Positions 23,501 to 33,495 are shown, numbered from the stretch's first letter. The stretch is DNA of 64,000 nt from Natronococcus sp. AD-5 (GCF_030734285.1 NZ_CP132294.1:2852001-2916000), one strand, 5' to 3'. Numbers and translations are program-made. The notes: generated by a model not told the origin, from the sequence alone.

Positions 23501-24010
23501 ATGGCATCGCCGCTCGTCCTGCTGAAGACGGCCGTCTTCTCGGTGCTCGTTCCGGGAACGGTCGCCGGGCTCGTCCCGCAGTTGCTGGCCCGACGTGATC
23601 GACTCGCGCTTCCGATCGAGCCTCGAGTCGCTCGAGTCGCGGGCAGCGCCTCGCTCCTCGCGGGCCTCTCGCTGTATCTCCACACCGCCCGGCGGTTCTC
23701 GGACGAGGGCAGCGGGACGCCGTCGCCGTCCGACGAGCCGTCGGAGCTCGTGACGGGCGGCGTCTACGGCTCCGTGCGAAATCCGATGTACCTCGCGGTG
23801 CTCTGCTGTATCGGCGGGCAGGCGCTGCTGTACAGGTCGGTGCTCGTCTGCTGGTGGGCGGTGGGGTGTTGGCTCGGGTTCCACAACCGGATCCTCGAGT
23901 ACGAGGAACCGCACCTGGCGGCGAAACACGGCGAGGAGTACGAGCGGTATCGAGAACGCGTCCCCCGATGGCTTCCGCGGCCCGCTCGCGACGCGACCTC
24001 ACTTGACTAA
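23501..24010 (+). CDS. Isoprenylcysteine carboxyl methyltransferase-like membrane protein
   Basis: The 169-residue protein has four to five membrane helices and the C-terminal ICMT/PEMT signature: GVYGSVRNPMYLAVLCCIGG near 85-105, then NRILEYEEPHLAAKHGEEYERYRERVPRWLP near the end. The ExxLxxxxGxxYxxYxxxVPRW pattern binds S-adenosylmethionine and defines the fold. The acceptor is unknown; archaeal members may methylate lipids or small molecules. ATG 23501 is chosen because it opens directly into the first hydrophobic segment. Confidence 0.82.
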   Translation: MASPLVLLKTAVFSVLVPGTVAGLVPQLLARRDRLALPIEPRVARVAGSASLLAGLSLYLHTARRFSDEGSGTPSPSDEPSELVTGGVYGSVRNPMYLAVLCCIGGQALLYRSVLVCWWAVGCWLGFHNRILEYEEPHLAAKHGEEYERYRERVPRWLPRPARDATSLD

Positions 24011-24042
24011 CGGCCTCGACCGAACGGCGTCTCGAGGCGCGT

Positions 24043-25353
24043 TCAGAGGGGTTTTTGCATCGTCTGACTGAACACGTCGTACGGCCCGAGTTCCTCGTCG
24101 GCGTCCCAGCTCTGTTCGCCCGGCGTCTCGTGGTTCAGTTCGAGAACGGTCAGTCCTTTGCCGATGTCGCTGCCGACGGTGTAGGTGCGCGGCCCCTGGG
24201 TCTGCAGGTCGACCGCCGCCCAGTAGGCGGTCCCCGGCGGCGCCATCCCGGCCAGGTGCTCGGGATCCGTCGGGTCCTCGAGGCTGTACGCGTGGATGCC
24301 GCCCTGGTAGAACGACGAGTAAACCTTGTCGTTCGTGACGTCGAAGTTGTGGCTCGTCCGGAGCGCGTCGCCCTGCGGGACCTCCGGCGCGGGAACGTAC
24401 CCGACGTGGGAACGGTACGGGTCGCCGGGTTCGGAGTCGCGCGAAACGTCGCTCGTGTCGAAGACGCGGATCCCGCCGTGGTCTCCGGGGACGACGGTGT
24501 CCTCGAACGGCCCGGGGAACGTCTCGGCGCCGACGAGCGTCAGGTCCCCGTCCGGCGTCGGTTGTGCGTAGTGGGCGTTCGTCTCGTGACCGCCGAGGTA
24601 CTTCCGGTAGAACTCGAGGTCGTCCTCCGGCTCCGCCGCCGCGTAGTCGGCCGCGCCGAAGTGCGCGACGGCCGTCGGATCGGACGGATCGCTCACGTCA
24701 GCGACGACCACGCCGGCGTTCCAGAAGCACAGGTAGGCGAGGTCGTCCTGCACGTAGATGTCGTGAATGGGGTTGAACCCCGCTTCGGCCATCTCCGGCT
24801 CCTTGTCGCGGAGCATCCAGGCGCCCCCGGAGCCGCGCGCTTCGCCCTCGAGGGTCACGGGATTTTCCGGGTCGCTGACGTCGACGATCACCATCCGCGC
24901 GTACTCGAAGCTGTCGTTGATGCAGAGGTAGGCGCAGTCGCCGTCGAGGAAGCAGTTGTGGACGCCGCTGGCGGCGTCGTAGAACGACAGTTCGACGGGC
25001 GTCGCCGGATCGGACACGTCGTAGAAGGTGACGCCGCCGGCGCTGCCGTCGTCGGCCAGCGCCGCGAGGTCGCCGTCGACCTTCGCGTCCTTGTTGTCGT
25101 CGCCGTGGCCGGGGGCCGTTCCGCCGAGCACCGGCGCTTCGGGATCGCTCAGGTCGACCGTGGCGATAGCTGCCCCGTTCGCCGTGTACGCCCAGTCGCC
25201 CTGCACGACGACCTCCTGCGCGCCCGGATCCAGGGCCGTACTCACGAGTTCGTAGTTCCACGTCGATTCCGCCGAGGCGCTCGCGCTGGCGAGGCCGATT
25301 CCGCCGATAGCCGTCCCGACCGTCCTCAGGACCGTTCGTCTGTTCGCGGGCAT
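24043..25353 (-). CDS. LVIVD-repeat secreted protein
   Basis: The 436-residue protein has a Tat-like signal (NRRTVLRTVGTAIGGIGLASASASAE). It then has a beta-propeller made of repeats of the type VDLSDPEAPVLGG, YDVSDPATPVEL, VDVSDPENPVTLEG and ADVSDPSDPTAV. These LVIVD repeats often occur in surface proteins and the exact function is unknown. The ordering of Asp-Pro turns is regular, about 45 residues apart. The promoter contains a half-conserved iron box (25366-25379), so it may belong to the same regulon as the 12-21 kb genes. It is divergent from the ABC exporter. Confidence 0.82.
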   Translation of the reverse strand: MPANRRTVLRTVGTAIGGIGLASASASAESTWNYELVSTALDPGAQEVVVQGDWAYTANGAAIATVDLSDPEAPVLGGTAPGHGDDNKDAKVDGDLAALADDGSAGGVTFYDVSDPATPVELSFYDAASGVHNCFLDGDCAYLCINDSFEYARMVIVDVSDPENPVTLEGEARGSGGAWMLRDKEPEMAEAGFNPIHDIYVQDDLAYLCFWNAGVVVADVSDPSDPTAVAHFGAADYAAAEPEDDLEFYRKYLGGHETNAHYAQPTPDGDLTLVGAETFPGPFEDTVVPGDHGGIRVFDTSDVSRDSEPGDPYRSHVGYVPAPEVPQGDALRTSHNFDVTNDKVYSSFYQGGIHAYSLEDPTDPEHLAGMAPPGTAYWAAVDLQTQGPRTYTVGSDIGKGLTVLELNHETPGEQSWDADEELGPYDVFSQTMQKPL

Positions 25354-25365
25354 GGCTCACACTGT

Positions 25366-25379
25366 CACGGTCAGCCTAA
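25366..25379. promoter_or_regulatory. Possible iron box 6 (half-site)
   Basis: The right arm GCCTAA and the inner GGT are kept, but the outer left TTA is replaced by CAC. It lies between the TATA-like AATTAATATTTAGG (minus strand, about 25377-25390) and the start at 25353, the same spacing as boxes 1 and 3. Confidence is limited by the degenerate left arm. Confidence 0.4.
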
Positions 25380-25523
25380 ATATTAATTATGGCGAACTGT
25401 TCAAACGGCTGTACGATCGCGTGAGCGGATTCGGAGAGGGAAAACCGGCGTCGGCGGCCGCATCGGCGGCTACTCGAGGGGAACCGTTGCACGTTTACGA
25501 TTCGAAACGGTACCGAATCGTCA

Positions 25524-27452
25524 GTGAGTTCCCACGACGACGAGACGCCGTTCGACGCCTACCGCGAGGACGTCGACCGTCCGCTCTCGCGGCTCTTTCG
25601 CGAGTACGCGCCCGGACGGCTCGGCTGGTTCTCGGCGGGGATGATCGCCAACTTCGTCGCCCGGATGGCGAGTCTCGTCCCGCCGCTGTTGCTCGGGGTC
25701 GCCATCGACGCGGTTTTCAACGACGAGGGGCCGTTCGAACTTCCGCTCGTGCCCGACGCGTGGCTGCCGACCGGAGCGGTAGAACAGTTCTGGTTCACGG
25801 TCGTCGCCATCGCCGGTTCGTTCGTCGTCGTCGCCGTCTTCACGTGGATCTACGGCGTCACCGCCAACCTGTTCGCCCACGACGTGATGCACGCCGTCCG
25901 GGTCGACTGCTTCGAGAAGATGCAGCGACTCGACGCGGCTTTCTTCGACGAGAAACAGACCGGCGAGGTCATGGCCGTCCTGAACAACGATACCCAGAAC
26001 CTCGAGCTGTTCCTGGACAACGCGCTGATGAACTCGGCGCGACTGCTGGTGATGGTCGGCGGGATCGCCGCCGTCCTCTTCTACCAGAACTGGCAACTGG
26101 CGTTCGTCACGCTGTTCGCGGTGCCGGCGATGGTCGCCTTTACGGTCTGGTTCATGCGCGTCGTCGAACCCCGGTACGTCCGCCAGCGCTCGGCCGTCGG
26201 CCGACTGAACACCCGACTCGAGAACGCCATCGCCGGAATGGGCCTGACGAAGGCGACCTCGAGCGAGCGCTACGAGGTCGGTCGCGTTCGCGACTCCTCG
26301 CGGAACCTGTTCGAGCGGACGATGGACGTGCTGAAGCTGAGCTACGTCTACCGACCGGGGATGGAACTGCTCGCCGGACTGGCGTTCGGCGCGACCTTTC
26401 TCGTCGGCGGGCTGTGGCTCACGACGGGCACCGCACCCGGACCCCTGACCGGGACGCTCTCGGTCGGCGACTTCGTCGTCTTCCTCTTTCTGACCCAGCG
26501 GATCGTCGACCCGCTCGCGGAAGTTTCGAACATCGTCGATCAGTACGAGAACGCCAAGGCATCGAGCGAGCGCGTCTTCGGACTGATGGACATTCCCGTC
26601 CACGTCGACGATCCCGATGATCCCGTCGACGTCGAACCCGTCGAGGGGCGCGTGACGTATGAACGCGTCTCCTTCAGTTACGCGGAGACCGAGCGCGCGG
26701 ACGGGGGAGGGGCGCCAGACGCCGCGTTCGAGGAGGCTGTCCTCGAAAACATCTCCTTCGAGGCTGACCCGGGGGAGACGGTCGCCTTCGTCGGCCCGAC
26801 GGGGGCGGGGAAGTCGACGCTGCTAAAACTCCTGCTCCGGCTCTACGACGTCCGGGAGGGATCGGTGCGTATCGACGGTCACGACGTCCGCGACGTCGCG
26901 CTGGCGGACCTGCGTTCGGCCGTCGGCTACGTCAGCCAGGACACGTTCCTCTTCGACGGAACGATCGCCGAGAACGTTCGGTACGGCCGCTTCGACGCGT
27001 CCGACGAGGCCGTTCGCGAGGCCGCGAGCGCCGCCCAGGCCCACGACTTCATCAGCGAGCTTCCGGAGGGGTACGAAACGCGCGTCGGCGAGCGCGGCAT
27101 CAGGCTCTCCGGCGGCCAGCGCCAGCGGATCGCGCTCGCGCGGGCCGTCCTGGCCGACCCCGAGGTCCTCATCCTCGACGAGGCGACGAGCGCCGTCGAC
27201 ACGAAGACCGAACTCCGGATCCAGCGGTCGATCGACCGGCTGACCGAGGACCGCACGACGCTCGCCATCGCCCACCGGCTCTCGACGGTCAAGGACGCCG
27301 ACCAGATCCTCGTCCTCGAGGCCGGCCGGGTCGTCGAACGAGGGACGCACGAGGAACTGCTCGAGGCGAACGGGACGTACGCGCGTCTCTGGGCGGCACA
27401 GGCGGGCGACCGCGAGACGGCGGCGGAGGCGCTGATCGATACGGACGACTGA
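25524..27452 (+). CDS. ABC exporter, fused membrane and ATP-binding domains
   Basis: The 642-residue half-transporter starts at GTG 25524. The type I exporter membrane domain has six helices (about 35-345) with the coupling motif FDEKQTGEVMAVLNND. The nucleotide-binding domain (about 380-625) has Walker A GPTGAGKST near 425, Q-loop YVSQDTFLFDGTI, signature LSGGQRQRIALARAVL, Walker B VLILDEATSAVD and the H-loop IAHRLSTV. Such proteins dimerise to export lipids, peptides or drugs. The substrate is not evident. An Asp/Val-rich linker before the ATPase domain (VDDPDDPVDVEPV) is haloarchaeal in character. Confidence 0.93.
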   Translation: MSSHDDETPFDAYREDVDRPLSRLFREYAPGRLGWFSAGMIANFVARMASLVPPLLLGVAIDAVFNDEGPFELPLVPDAWLPTGAVEQFWFTVVAIAGSFVVVAVFTWIYGVTANLFAHDVMHAVRVDCFEKMQRLDAAFFDEKQTGEVMAVLNNDTQNLELFLDNALMNSARLLVMVGGIAAVLFYQNWQLAFVTLFAVPAMVAFTVWFMRVVEPRYVRQRSAVGRLNTRLENAIAGMGLTKATSSERYEVGRVRDSSRNLFERTMDVLKLSYVYRPGMELLAGLAFGATFLVGGLWLTTGTAPGPLTGTLSVGDFVVFLFLTQRIVDPLAEVSNIVDQYENAKASSERVFGLMDIPVHVDDPDDPVDVEPVEGRVTYERVSFSYAETERADGGGAPDAAFEEAVLENISFEADPGETVAFVGPTGAGKSTLLKLLLRLYDVREGSVRIDGHDVRDVALADLRSAVGYVSQDTFLFDGTIAENVRYGRFDASDEAVREAASAAQAHDFISELPEGYETRVGERGIRLSGGQRQRIALARAVLADPEVLILDEATSAVDTKTELRIQRSIDRLTEDRTTLAIAHRLSTVKDADQILVLEAGRVVERGTHEELLEANGTYARLWAAQAGDRETAAEALIDTDD

Positions 27453-27494
27453 CGGCTCGCGCGTGCGGAGAACAAGGTGCCGTTTTCGGACCGT

Positions 27495-27956
27495 TCAGTT
27501 GTCCTCGATCTCGAGTTCGAACTGCTCGTTCTCGGAGACGGCGTTGAGGACGACGCTCGTATTGGAGGCTTTGATGTCGGGATCGGTCAACAGCTGTTTG
27601 ATCTGATCGTTCATTCCGTCGGTATCCCTGAACTTTCCGATCGCGATCACGTCGTAGTCGCCGGTGACCTCGTAGACGCTGGTCATCTGGTGGTGTTCCC
27701 GAAGCGTCTCCGTGATGTCGGGGAGGGCGTTCCCCTCGACCTGGAGCTGGATGACGGCGGTTACGTCGTAGCCGACCGCGTCGTAATCGACGCGCGGGGT
27801 GTAGCCGTCGATCACGCCGTCTTTCTCGAGATCGGAGAGGTGATTCGAGACGGTCGTGACGGAGACGTCGAGTTCCTCCGCGAGACTCCGCAGACTCGCG
27901 CGACCGTCGCCCAGAAGTGCATTCACTAGCTTTGCATCGAGATTTTCGTACGTCAT
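27495..27956 (-). CDS. lrp: Lrp/AsnC family transcriptional regulator
   Basis: The 153-residue protein has an N-terminal winged helix ([44 protein letters not shown]) and a C-terminal ligand-sensing RAM/AsnC domain ([39 protein letters not shown]). ATG 27956 is used because the preceding GTG adds only one residue. It is divergent from glutamine synthetase across a 126-base promoter region. Haloarchaeal Lrp proteins in this position are tied to control of glnA, so regulation by glutamine or nitrogen status is a fair inference. Confidence 0.92.
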   Translation of the reverse strand: MTYENLDAKLVNALLGDGRASLRSLAEELDVSVTTVSNHLSDLEKDGVIDGYTPRVDYDAVGYDVTAVIQLQVEGNALPDITETLREHHQMTSVYEVTGDYDVIAIGKFRDTDGMNDQIKQLLTDPDIKASNTSVVLNAVSENEQFELEIEDN

Positions 27957-28040
27957 CACATTATTCCTCTCACCCTACCCTTTAGAAGTTTACGAATATC
28001 CAATTACATGCCGGAGAGCGAAGATTTGCTCGGAGCAGCA

Positions 28041-28050
28041 GCGTTTTAAT
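28041..28050 (+). promoter_or_regulatory. glnA promoter (TATA-like)
   Basis: GCGTTTTAAT is about 35 bases before ATG 28083, in the shared intergenic region with lrp. The region also contains the lrp promoter on the other strand (CTTCTAAAG, about 27981-27989). It is a likely Lrp binding region. Confidence 0.5.
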
Positions 28051-28082
28051 GGCGAGGATACTTGGAGAGCACGACGAGAAAG

Positions 28083-29438
28083 ATGACAAGCGGGAACATA
28101 TCCGCCACCGAACAGGCCGTACTAGACGAGATCGACGAGCGGGACATCGATTTTCTCCGATTGCAGTTTACGGACATTCTCGGGACTGTAAAAAACGTTT
28201 CTGTGCCGGCACGACAGGCCGAGAAAGCGTTCACCGAGGGGATCTACTTCGACGGATCGTCGATCGAGGGCTTCGTGCGCATTCAGGAGTCGGACATGCG
28301 GCTCAAGCCCGACCCCGAAACGTTCGCCGTCCTCCCCTGGAGAGAGCGTGAAGGCGGCGCCTCTGCTCGCCTCATCTGCGACGTGATCGACACCTCGACG
28401 GGCGACCCCTTTGAGGGCGACCCGCGCTACGTCCTCAAGCAGGCTCTCGAGCGCGCCGAGGAGATGGGTTACACGGTCAACGCCGCGCCCGAACCCGAGT
28501 TCTTCCTGTTCGAAGAGGACGAGGAGGGGCGCGCGACGACCGAAACCAACGACCACGGCGGTTACTTCGACCTCGCGCCCAAGGACCTCGCCAGCGACGT
28601 GCGTCGCGACATCATCTACGGCCTCGAGGACATGGGCTTCGAAGTCGAGGCCAGCCACCACGAGGTCGCCGAAGGGCAACACGAGATCAACTTCACCTAC
28701 GACGACGCGCTCACGACCGCCGACAACGTCGCCACCTTCCGCACCGTCGTCCGTGCAATCGCCGCCCAGCACGACTACCACGCGACGTTCATGCCCAAGC
28801 CGATCCCGAAAGTCAACGGCTCGGGTATGCACACCCACCTCTCGCTGTTCACCGAGGACGGCGAGAACGCCTTCCACGACGAAACCGACGAGTTCAACCT
28901 CTCCGAGGAGGCCCGCGCCTTCACCGCCGGGCTCCTCGAGCACGCCCCCGCGATCACCGCCGTCGCCAACCCGACGGTCAACAGCTACAAGCGCCTCGTT
29001 CCCGGCTACGAGGCGCCGGTCTACGTGGCGTGGTCCGACCGCAACCGTTCGTCCCTGATCCGCAAGCCCGCCGCGCGCGTTCCCGCGGCCTCGCGGGTCG
29101 AACTGCGCTCGCCCGACCCGTCCTGTAACCCCTACCTCGCGATCGCCGTCATGATCCACGCGGGTCTCGAGGGCATCGAAAACGACCTCGAGTGTCCGGA
29201 TCCGGTCCGCGAGAACATCTACGAGTTCGACGAGACCAAGCGCGAGGAGTACGGCATCGACACCCTGCCGTCGAACCTCGGCGGCGCCGTCGACGCCCTC
29301 GAAGAGGACGAGGTCGTCTCCGACGCCTTGGGCGAGCACATCAGCGAGAAGTTCGTCGAGGCCAAGCGCCAGGAGTTCGAGGAGTACCTCGTCGACGTCT
29401 CCCAGTGGGAGCTCGACCGCTACCTCGAGACGTTCTGA
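28083..29438 (+). CDS. glnA: Glutamine synthetase type I
   Basis: The enzyme makes glutamine from glutamate, ammonia and ATP and is the main ammonium-assimilation step. The 451-residue protein has the beta-Grasp N-domain ([16 protein letters not shown]), [21 protein letters not shown], and the catalytic region with [12 protein letters not shown] near 135. The signature [12 protein letters not shown] near 255, [15 protein letters not shown] near 300 and the Arg-rich [11 protein letters not shown] follow. ATG 28083 fits the haloarchaeal start [11 protein letters not shown]. There is no C-terminal adenylylation motif of the enterobacterial type, so control probably lies in the divergent Lrp and in PII or feedback factors not in this window. 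Confidence 0.95.
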   Translation: MTSGNISATEQAVLDEIDERDIDFLRLQFTDILGTVKNVSVPARQAEKAFTEGIYFDGSSIEGFVRIQESDMRLKPDPETFAVLPWREREGGASARLICDVIDTSTGDPFEGDPRYVLKQALERAEEMGYTVNAAPEPEFFLFEEDEEGRATTETNDHGGYFDLAPKDLASDVRRDIIYGLEDMGFEVEASHHEVAEGQHEINFTYDDALTTADNVATFRTVVRAIAAQHDYHATFMPKPIPKVNGSGMHTHLSLFTEDGENAFHDETDEFNLSEEARAFTAGLLEHAPAITAVANPTVNSYKRLVPGYEAPVYVAWSDRNRSSLIRKPAARVPAASRVELRSPDPSCNPYLAIAVMIHAGLEGIENDLECPDPVRENIYEFDETKREEYGIDTLPSNLGGAVDALEEDEVVSDALGEHISEKFVEAKRQEFEEYLVDVSQWELDRYLETF

Positions 29439-29541
29439 GCGACGAATCCTCCGGCTCGATTCTTTTCCCGCGGTTCGCGTCGAACGACCCGCTAGCTCGC
29501 CGCTTCCGCCCGCGTCGCGTCCGGATCGAAGACGAACGACG

Positions 29542-30849
29542 TCAGGACCGCCACTCGCTGACGCGGTCGCGGAGTCGGCCGGGAACGCCGAGCAGCGAGA
29601 GGCCGGCGCCGAACAGCACCATCAGCACGTACACCCCGAGAGTCGACGTCCAGACGACGAACATCGCCAGGATCGCCCACCCGCCCGTGAGGAAATAGAA
29701 CGCCGCGATCGCCATCGCGGTTCCGTACAGCAAGACGAGGTACGGTCCCCAGCCGTGGGCGTGGCCTCGTCGAACGCGACGGCGGACGTACTGCTTGAGT
29801 TCGGCCTCGAGGGACTCCTTCCCGACGGTGCGGCTCTCGACTCCCTCTTCGAACTCGTCGACGCGGTCGCGCAGCCGTTCGATCTCCTCGCGGAGCGCGG
29901 CGGGATCGTCCGAGCGGTCCCGCGTTCGGGCGCTCGAGCGCGTTCCCGTTCGCTCCGCGTCGCCCGGATCCGGGCGGTCCTGCGCGGTCCCCTCGTCGGC
30001 ACCCGTGGCGTCGTCAGTCATCGCTTCTGTCGAAAGCTGTCGAGGTCGGGGACTTTGTAGCTGCCGATCCACTTCACGGTTGGCGAGCGCGGCGTTGAGG
30101 ATCGCACCGAAGATGAGGATGATCGAACCGACGTACAGCCACACGAGCACGAGGAAGACGGCCCCGAGCGCGCCGTAGAACGCGTACTCGTCCGCGATTC
30201 CGGCGTACAGCGAGAACGACCGGCTGAGCGCGTACCACCCGAGAGCGGCGACGAGCGTTCCGGGAACCGCCTCTCGGAGACCGACGTCGGCGTCCGGAAA
30301 GATCACGTACAACGGCCAGAACGTGACGACGAGCCCCAGCAGCACGAACGCCGGCTCGACGACTGCGAGTCCGCCGATCGGGGCGAACTCGCGGGCGAGA
30401 TCGAGGGCGCCGACCAGCCCGAGTCCGATCGTGATCGCGACGACGGCGATCGTCGCGTCCCAGAACGTCTCGACCAGGGACTTCGACGCCACGGTACCGT
30501 ACACCGCGGAGAACGCGCGGTCGAGTCCCCGGAGGACGCGACTCGAACCCCAGAGGAGTCCGAGCGCGCCGACGACCGTCGCCCCTCGACGGCCGGACTC
30601 GTCGACGAGCGACTCGGCGAGGAGTTGCTGGGCCGACGGCGTCAGCACGTCGTCGGCCGCGGCCGTGACCCGGGCTGCGAGCACTTCGCCGCCGATCGAC
30701 GCCGCGATCGCCAGCGAGAGCAACATCAGCGGGACGAGCGAGAGGAACCCGTAGAAGGCGACGCCGGCCGCGAGGAGCGTCAACTGTTCGGTCCGGGCGA
30801 GGCGCACGAGGCGCGTCGTGAACTCGAGTCCCCGTCTGTGATCGAGCAC
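29542..30849 (-). CDS. YihY/BrkB family membrane protein with C-terminal coiled coil and two helices
   Basis: The 435-residue protein has six helices in residues 20-255 matching the YihY (formerly RNase BN) family: LLAAGVAFYGFLSLVPLMLL, SSRVLRGLDRAFSAVYG, GLREAVPGTLVAALGWYAL and YAFYGALGAVFLVLVWLYVGSIILIFGAILNA. After residue 275 comes a charged, disordered segment beginning MTDDATGADEG and a coiled coil (LREEIERLRDRVDEFEEGV). Two further membrane helices near 365-415 end the protein. The C-terminal part could be an independent gene fused or read through, since it has its own internal Met. The family's transport or envelope role is undefined. Confidence 0.8.
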   Translation of the reverse strand: MLDHRRGLEFTTRLVRLARTEQLTLLAAGVAFYGFLSLVPLMLLSLAIAASIGGEVLAARVTAAADDVLTPSAQQLLAESLVDESGRRGATVVGALGLLWGSSRVLRGLDRAFSAVYGTVASKSLVETFWDATIAVVAITIGLGLVGALDLAREFAPIGGLAVVEPAFVLLGLVVTFWPLYVIFPDADVGLREAVPGTLVAALGWYALSRSFSLYAGIADEYAFYGALGAVFLVLVWLYVGSIILIFGAILNAALANREVDRQLQSPRPRQLSTEAMTDDATGADEGTAQDRPDPGDAERTGTRSSARTRDRSDDPAALREEIERLRDRVDEFEEGVESRTVGKESLEAELKQYVRRRVRRGHAHGWGPYLVLLYGTAMAIAAFYFLTGGWAILAMFVVWTSTLGVYVLMVLFGAGLSLLGVPGRLRDRVSEWRS

Positions 30850-30949
30850 GTGTCGACCCTCGTGATAGCACCAGATATGCCGTTGTGTGGCACAGGCCGG
30901 CAGTAGATAATCCGAGAGCGGAGTAGAACTCGGACGAAGCGTCCACTTA

Positions 30950-32062
30950 CTAGAGCGAGCCCGCAGTCGCCTCGCGAATCTCTCCGACAGAAGCGTCCGT
31001 CTTGAACGTCGTTCCGCCGTAGTGGGCTCGAGAGGCCGTATGTCCCGCTTCCCGCAGATCCGCGAGGAAGTCGTCCATCGCGTTCGCGGGCAGCCCCCAG
31101 TTCCGACAGAGTTTGTGCTGATCGTAGTGGGTCGGCTCGTCGAGTTCGGCCTCGAGCGTCTCGCAGAGGTCTCGCGCCTTCTCGGCGGTGCCGAACGAGT
31201 CCGGAACCCTCTCGCGAACGTCGGCGACGAACTCGCGGTTACGGATCGAACCGAGCCAGACCGGACCGGCGGCGAGGATCCGCGTTCCTCCGCAGTTCGG
31301 ACACGCCTCGAGCGGGTCGGCGATCAGCCCCGGATCGGCCTCCCGGTGCAGGCAGTCCTCGCAGTGGTAGAGGTGGCCGAGTTCGTCGATCGCCGCGTCG
31401 GCCGCGGTGGGCTTGTGCTCGAGTTCGAGGTAGGTCCGGACGTAGTGGCTGGTCGCGTGGGTCAACAGCGGTTCGACGCCGACGTCGAAGCGGGCGGCGC
31501 TGCGAGCGAGCGCCGAAAGCAGGATCCGGACGCCCATCTCGGCGTGGTAGTCGGTGTTGCGCGGGACGGCGGAGTACGATCGGACGCCGCTGTTGAAGTG
31601 TGCGCCACACAGCGGCGCGGTATCGGTCGCGGTCACGCAGAGCAGATCGCGGCAGTTCGAAAACGCCGCGTCGGCGAACGGCATCGGCGTCCCGTAGGGG
31701 TCGAGATCGATCACGTCGAACACGTCCTCGTGCATGAGGGCGTTGACGTCGCGGTGCTCGACGGTCGCCTGGCAGCCGTTTCGCTCGAGGTTCTCCCTGG
31801 CGAGGGCGACGGCCTCCTCGTCGACGTCACAGCAGGTGACCGCCCAGTCGTCGGCGGCGGCCCGGACGCCGCGGACGCCGCTTGCGGTCATCGCGTCGAG
31901 ATACGACGCGGCCCGCGACTCGCGCTCGCGGTAGGCTCGCAGCGTCGCGATCGTCAGGTCGCGGTTCAACTCCTGTCGCGGATTGTAGAACACCGACTCC
32001 TCGACGCCCTCGGTCTGTTCGCCGGGGACCTCGAGTTCGATCCCGCCCTCGGAGACGCGCAT
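30950..32062 (-). CDS. trm1: tRNA (guanine(26)-N2)-dimethyltransferase
   Basis: Trm1 methylates G26 of tRNA with S-adenosylmethionine. The 370-residue protein begins at ATG 32062 ([14 protein letters not shown]), where the family's [15 protein letters not shown] follows. The methyltransferase motif region includes [31 protein letters not shown] (catalytic) and [19 protein letters not shown] zinc-binding C-domain shows [12 protein letters not shown] followed by CPNCGG. A longer frame upstream exists but lacks similarity. It is divergent from the lipoprotein gene at 32263. Confidence 0.93.
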   Translation of the reverse strand: MRVSEGGIELEVPGEQTEGVEESVFYNPRQELNRDLTIATLRAYRERESRAASYLDAMTASGVRGVRAAADDWAVTCCDVDEEAVALARENLERNGCQATVEHRDVNALMHEDVFDVIDLDPYGTPMPFADAAFSNCRDLLCVTATDTAPLCGAHFNSGVRSYSAVPRNTDYHAEMGVRILLSALARSAARFDVGVEPLLTHATSHYVRTYLELEHKPTAADAAIDELGHLYHCEDCLHREADPGLIADPLEACPNCGGTRILAAGPVWLGSIRNREFVADVRERVPDSFGTAEKARDLCETLEAELDEPTHYDQHKLCRNWGLPANAMDDFLADLREAGHTASRAHYGGTTFKTDASVGEIREATAGSL

Positions 32063-32262
32063 ACCCCCTCTCGTCGTCGGAGCTCGAAAAACGACGTGAT
32101 CTCGCTCCCGGATCGTTCCGGTCGAGATCGGGCATCGGTGTGGCACCCTATCACGGTGATCAACGTCACGCACGGCATTTCTCGACATCCGACAACTGAT
32201 ACCAACGAACAATTAGTAGGAAATCTTAAAGGTTTATCAGTGGGTGGTGGCTCTACGGAGGT

Positions 32263-32697
32263 ATGACGCAAGAATTGCTTTCCCGCCGCCAGTTCGGTAC
32301 GGCCGCTGTCGCCCTGACGACTGTCGGATTCGCGGGCTGTTCGGACGACGAGACGGCGAGTGAGGACGATGACGAGACGTTCGACGTGGACGACCCCGGC
32401 GATCTCACGATCTACTTCGAGAACGAGGACGGGGAAGCCGTCTCCAACGGCATCGAAGTCACCATCGAGAACGAAGCGGAGGACTTCAGTACCACCCAGG
32501 GCAGCGAAATCGAAGACGGTGAGCTCCTGGCTAGCGGCCTCATCTACGAAGGCGAGTACACGGTGACCGCCGAAAGCACCGACGACGAGTTCGACGCCGT
32601 CGAGGAGACCGTCACGCTGGAGGAAGGGGTGGACGAAGAACTCACGCTCACCCTCGAGGGCGCAACGCCCGACTCTGAAATCGACGACGAAGAATAA
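32263..32697 (+). CDS. Small acidic Tat lipoprotein
   Basis: The 144-residue protein has a Tat lipoprotein signal (SRRQFGTAAVALTTVGFAGCS, Cys near 26) followed by an Asp/Glu-rich tether. A beta-rich domain follows (DLTIYFENEDGEAVSNGIEVTIENEAEDF, GEYTVTAESTDDEFDAVEETVTL) with the look of a carboxypeptidase-regulatory or Ig-like fold. I do not recognise a specific family. A strong GGAGGT at 32257-32262 is directly against the ATG, which is unusually close. A TATA-like CTTAAAG lies at 32225-32231. Confidence 0.7.
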   Translation: MTQELLSRRQFGTAAVALTTVGFAGCSDDETASEDDDETFDVDDPGDLTIYFENEDGEAVSNGIEVTIENEAEDFSTTQGSEIEDGELLASGLIYEGEYTVTAESTDDEFDAVEETVTLEEGVDEELTLTLEGATPDSEIDDEE

Positions 32698-32849
32698 CGC
32701 TCACGACTGCGCGAATCGATCGATTTCTCGATACGCGTTTCGTCCTTTTTCGGTGTCCGCTGAAACGACAGTCCGTCGATACACGATAGGAGCGCCGAAG
32801 CGGGAGAGAGGATCCGACCAGAGACCGCGATCGAACGCCGTCGTGCCCG

Positions 32850-33251
32850 ATGAACAACCAAACCGATTTTACGGTCCGACACCGAGTTTCGGGCGTGTCG
32901 GAAGCGAATCCCGTCGAGCGCTGGCAGGCCCGACTCGAGGAGACAGGCGAGCTGACGCCGGCAGTCGTCGAGCGGATTTCGCACCTGCACGGCGACCGCG
33001 GGGTTCGCGCCATCGAAGCGGTCAGCGAGAACCGGGTGAAGAGCTACCGGGATTTCACGATCGTCGTCGGCTACGACGACGAGTACATCGTCGAGGACGG
33101 CGGCTGTACCTGCAAGGACAGCGAGTACAACCTCGACGCCGAGGACCCCACCGACCTCTGCTGGCACGTCCTCGCGGTGGCGATCGCCCGCCGCGTCGGC
33201 CACGTGGACTACCACGATATGTGGTACTCCGAGGTTCGCGAGTTTCTCTAA
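32850..33251 (+). CDS. SWIM zinc-finger protein
   Basis: The 133-residue protein has the SWIM pattern CxCx(n)CxH at the C-terminal half: GGCTCKDSEYNL, then DLCWHVLAVAIAR. The N-terminal half carries ERWQARLEETGEL and ERISHLHGDRGVRAIEAVSENRVKSY, resembling haloarchaeal single-domain SWIM proteins. SWIM domains bind DNA or proteins, often beside recombination factors. The actual role here is unknown. It is followed by a hairpin-rich intergenic segment. Confidence 0.82.
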   Translation: MNNQTDFTVRHRVSGVSEANPVERWQARLEETGELTPAVVERISHLHGDRGVRAIEAVSENRVKSYRDFTIVVGYDDEYIVEDGGCTCKDSEYNLDAEDPTDLCWHVLAVAIARRVGHVDYHDMWYSEVREFL

Positions 33252-33315
33252 CCGAACTTTTTGCGTCTCGGGTTCGCTCGCGTTGCTCGCTCACCGCTCG
33301 GCGCAAAAACGTCCT

Positions 33316-33361
33316 CAGAAATCTTTGATTTCTGCTGGGCCCGCAAGCGCTCCGCGCTTGC
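33316..33361. repeat. Two palindromic hairpins in a convergent intergenic region
   Basis: CAGAAATC (33316-33323) pairs with GATTTCTG (33327-33334), and GCAAGCGC (33343-33350) pairs with GCGCTTGC (33354-33361). Each has 8 perfect pairs and a 3-base loop. They lie between convergent genes and may terminate both transcripts. The second shares its core arms with the palindrome at 16241-16274. The surrounding 33262-33480 is also rich in CGCTCG motifs, with no gene. Confidence 0.6.
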
Positions 33362-33495
33362 GAACTTCGACGAAAAAGGCCGCTCACTCGCTTCGCTCGT
33401 TCGCGGGTGCAACGCTCGTGACCCGACCGCAACGGTACCTGCTCCGCCGATACTTGCCGCGTTTTTCGCGCTTCTATCCGATTAACGAAGCTGTG

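Noticed and set aside
33316-33361. Insertion-sequence ends
   Set aside because: Two separate short hairpins, no transposase and no flanking target duplication.
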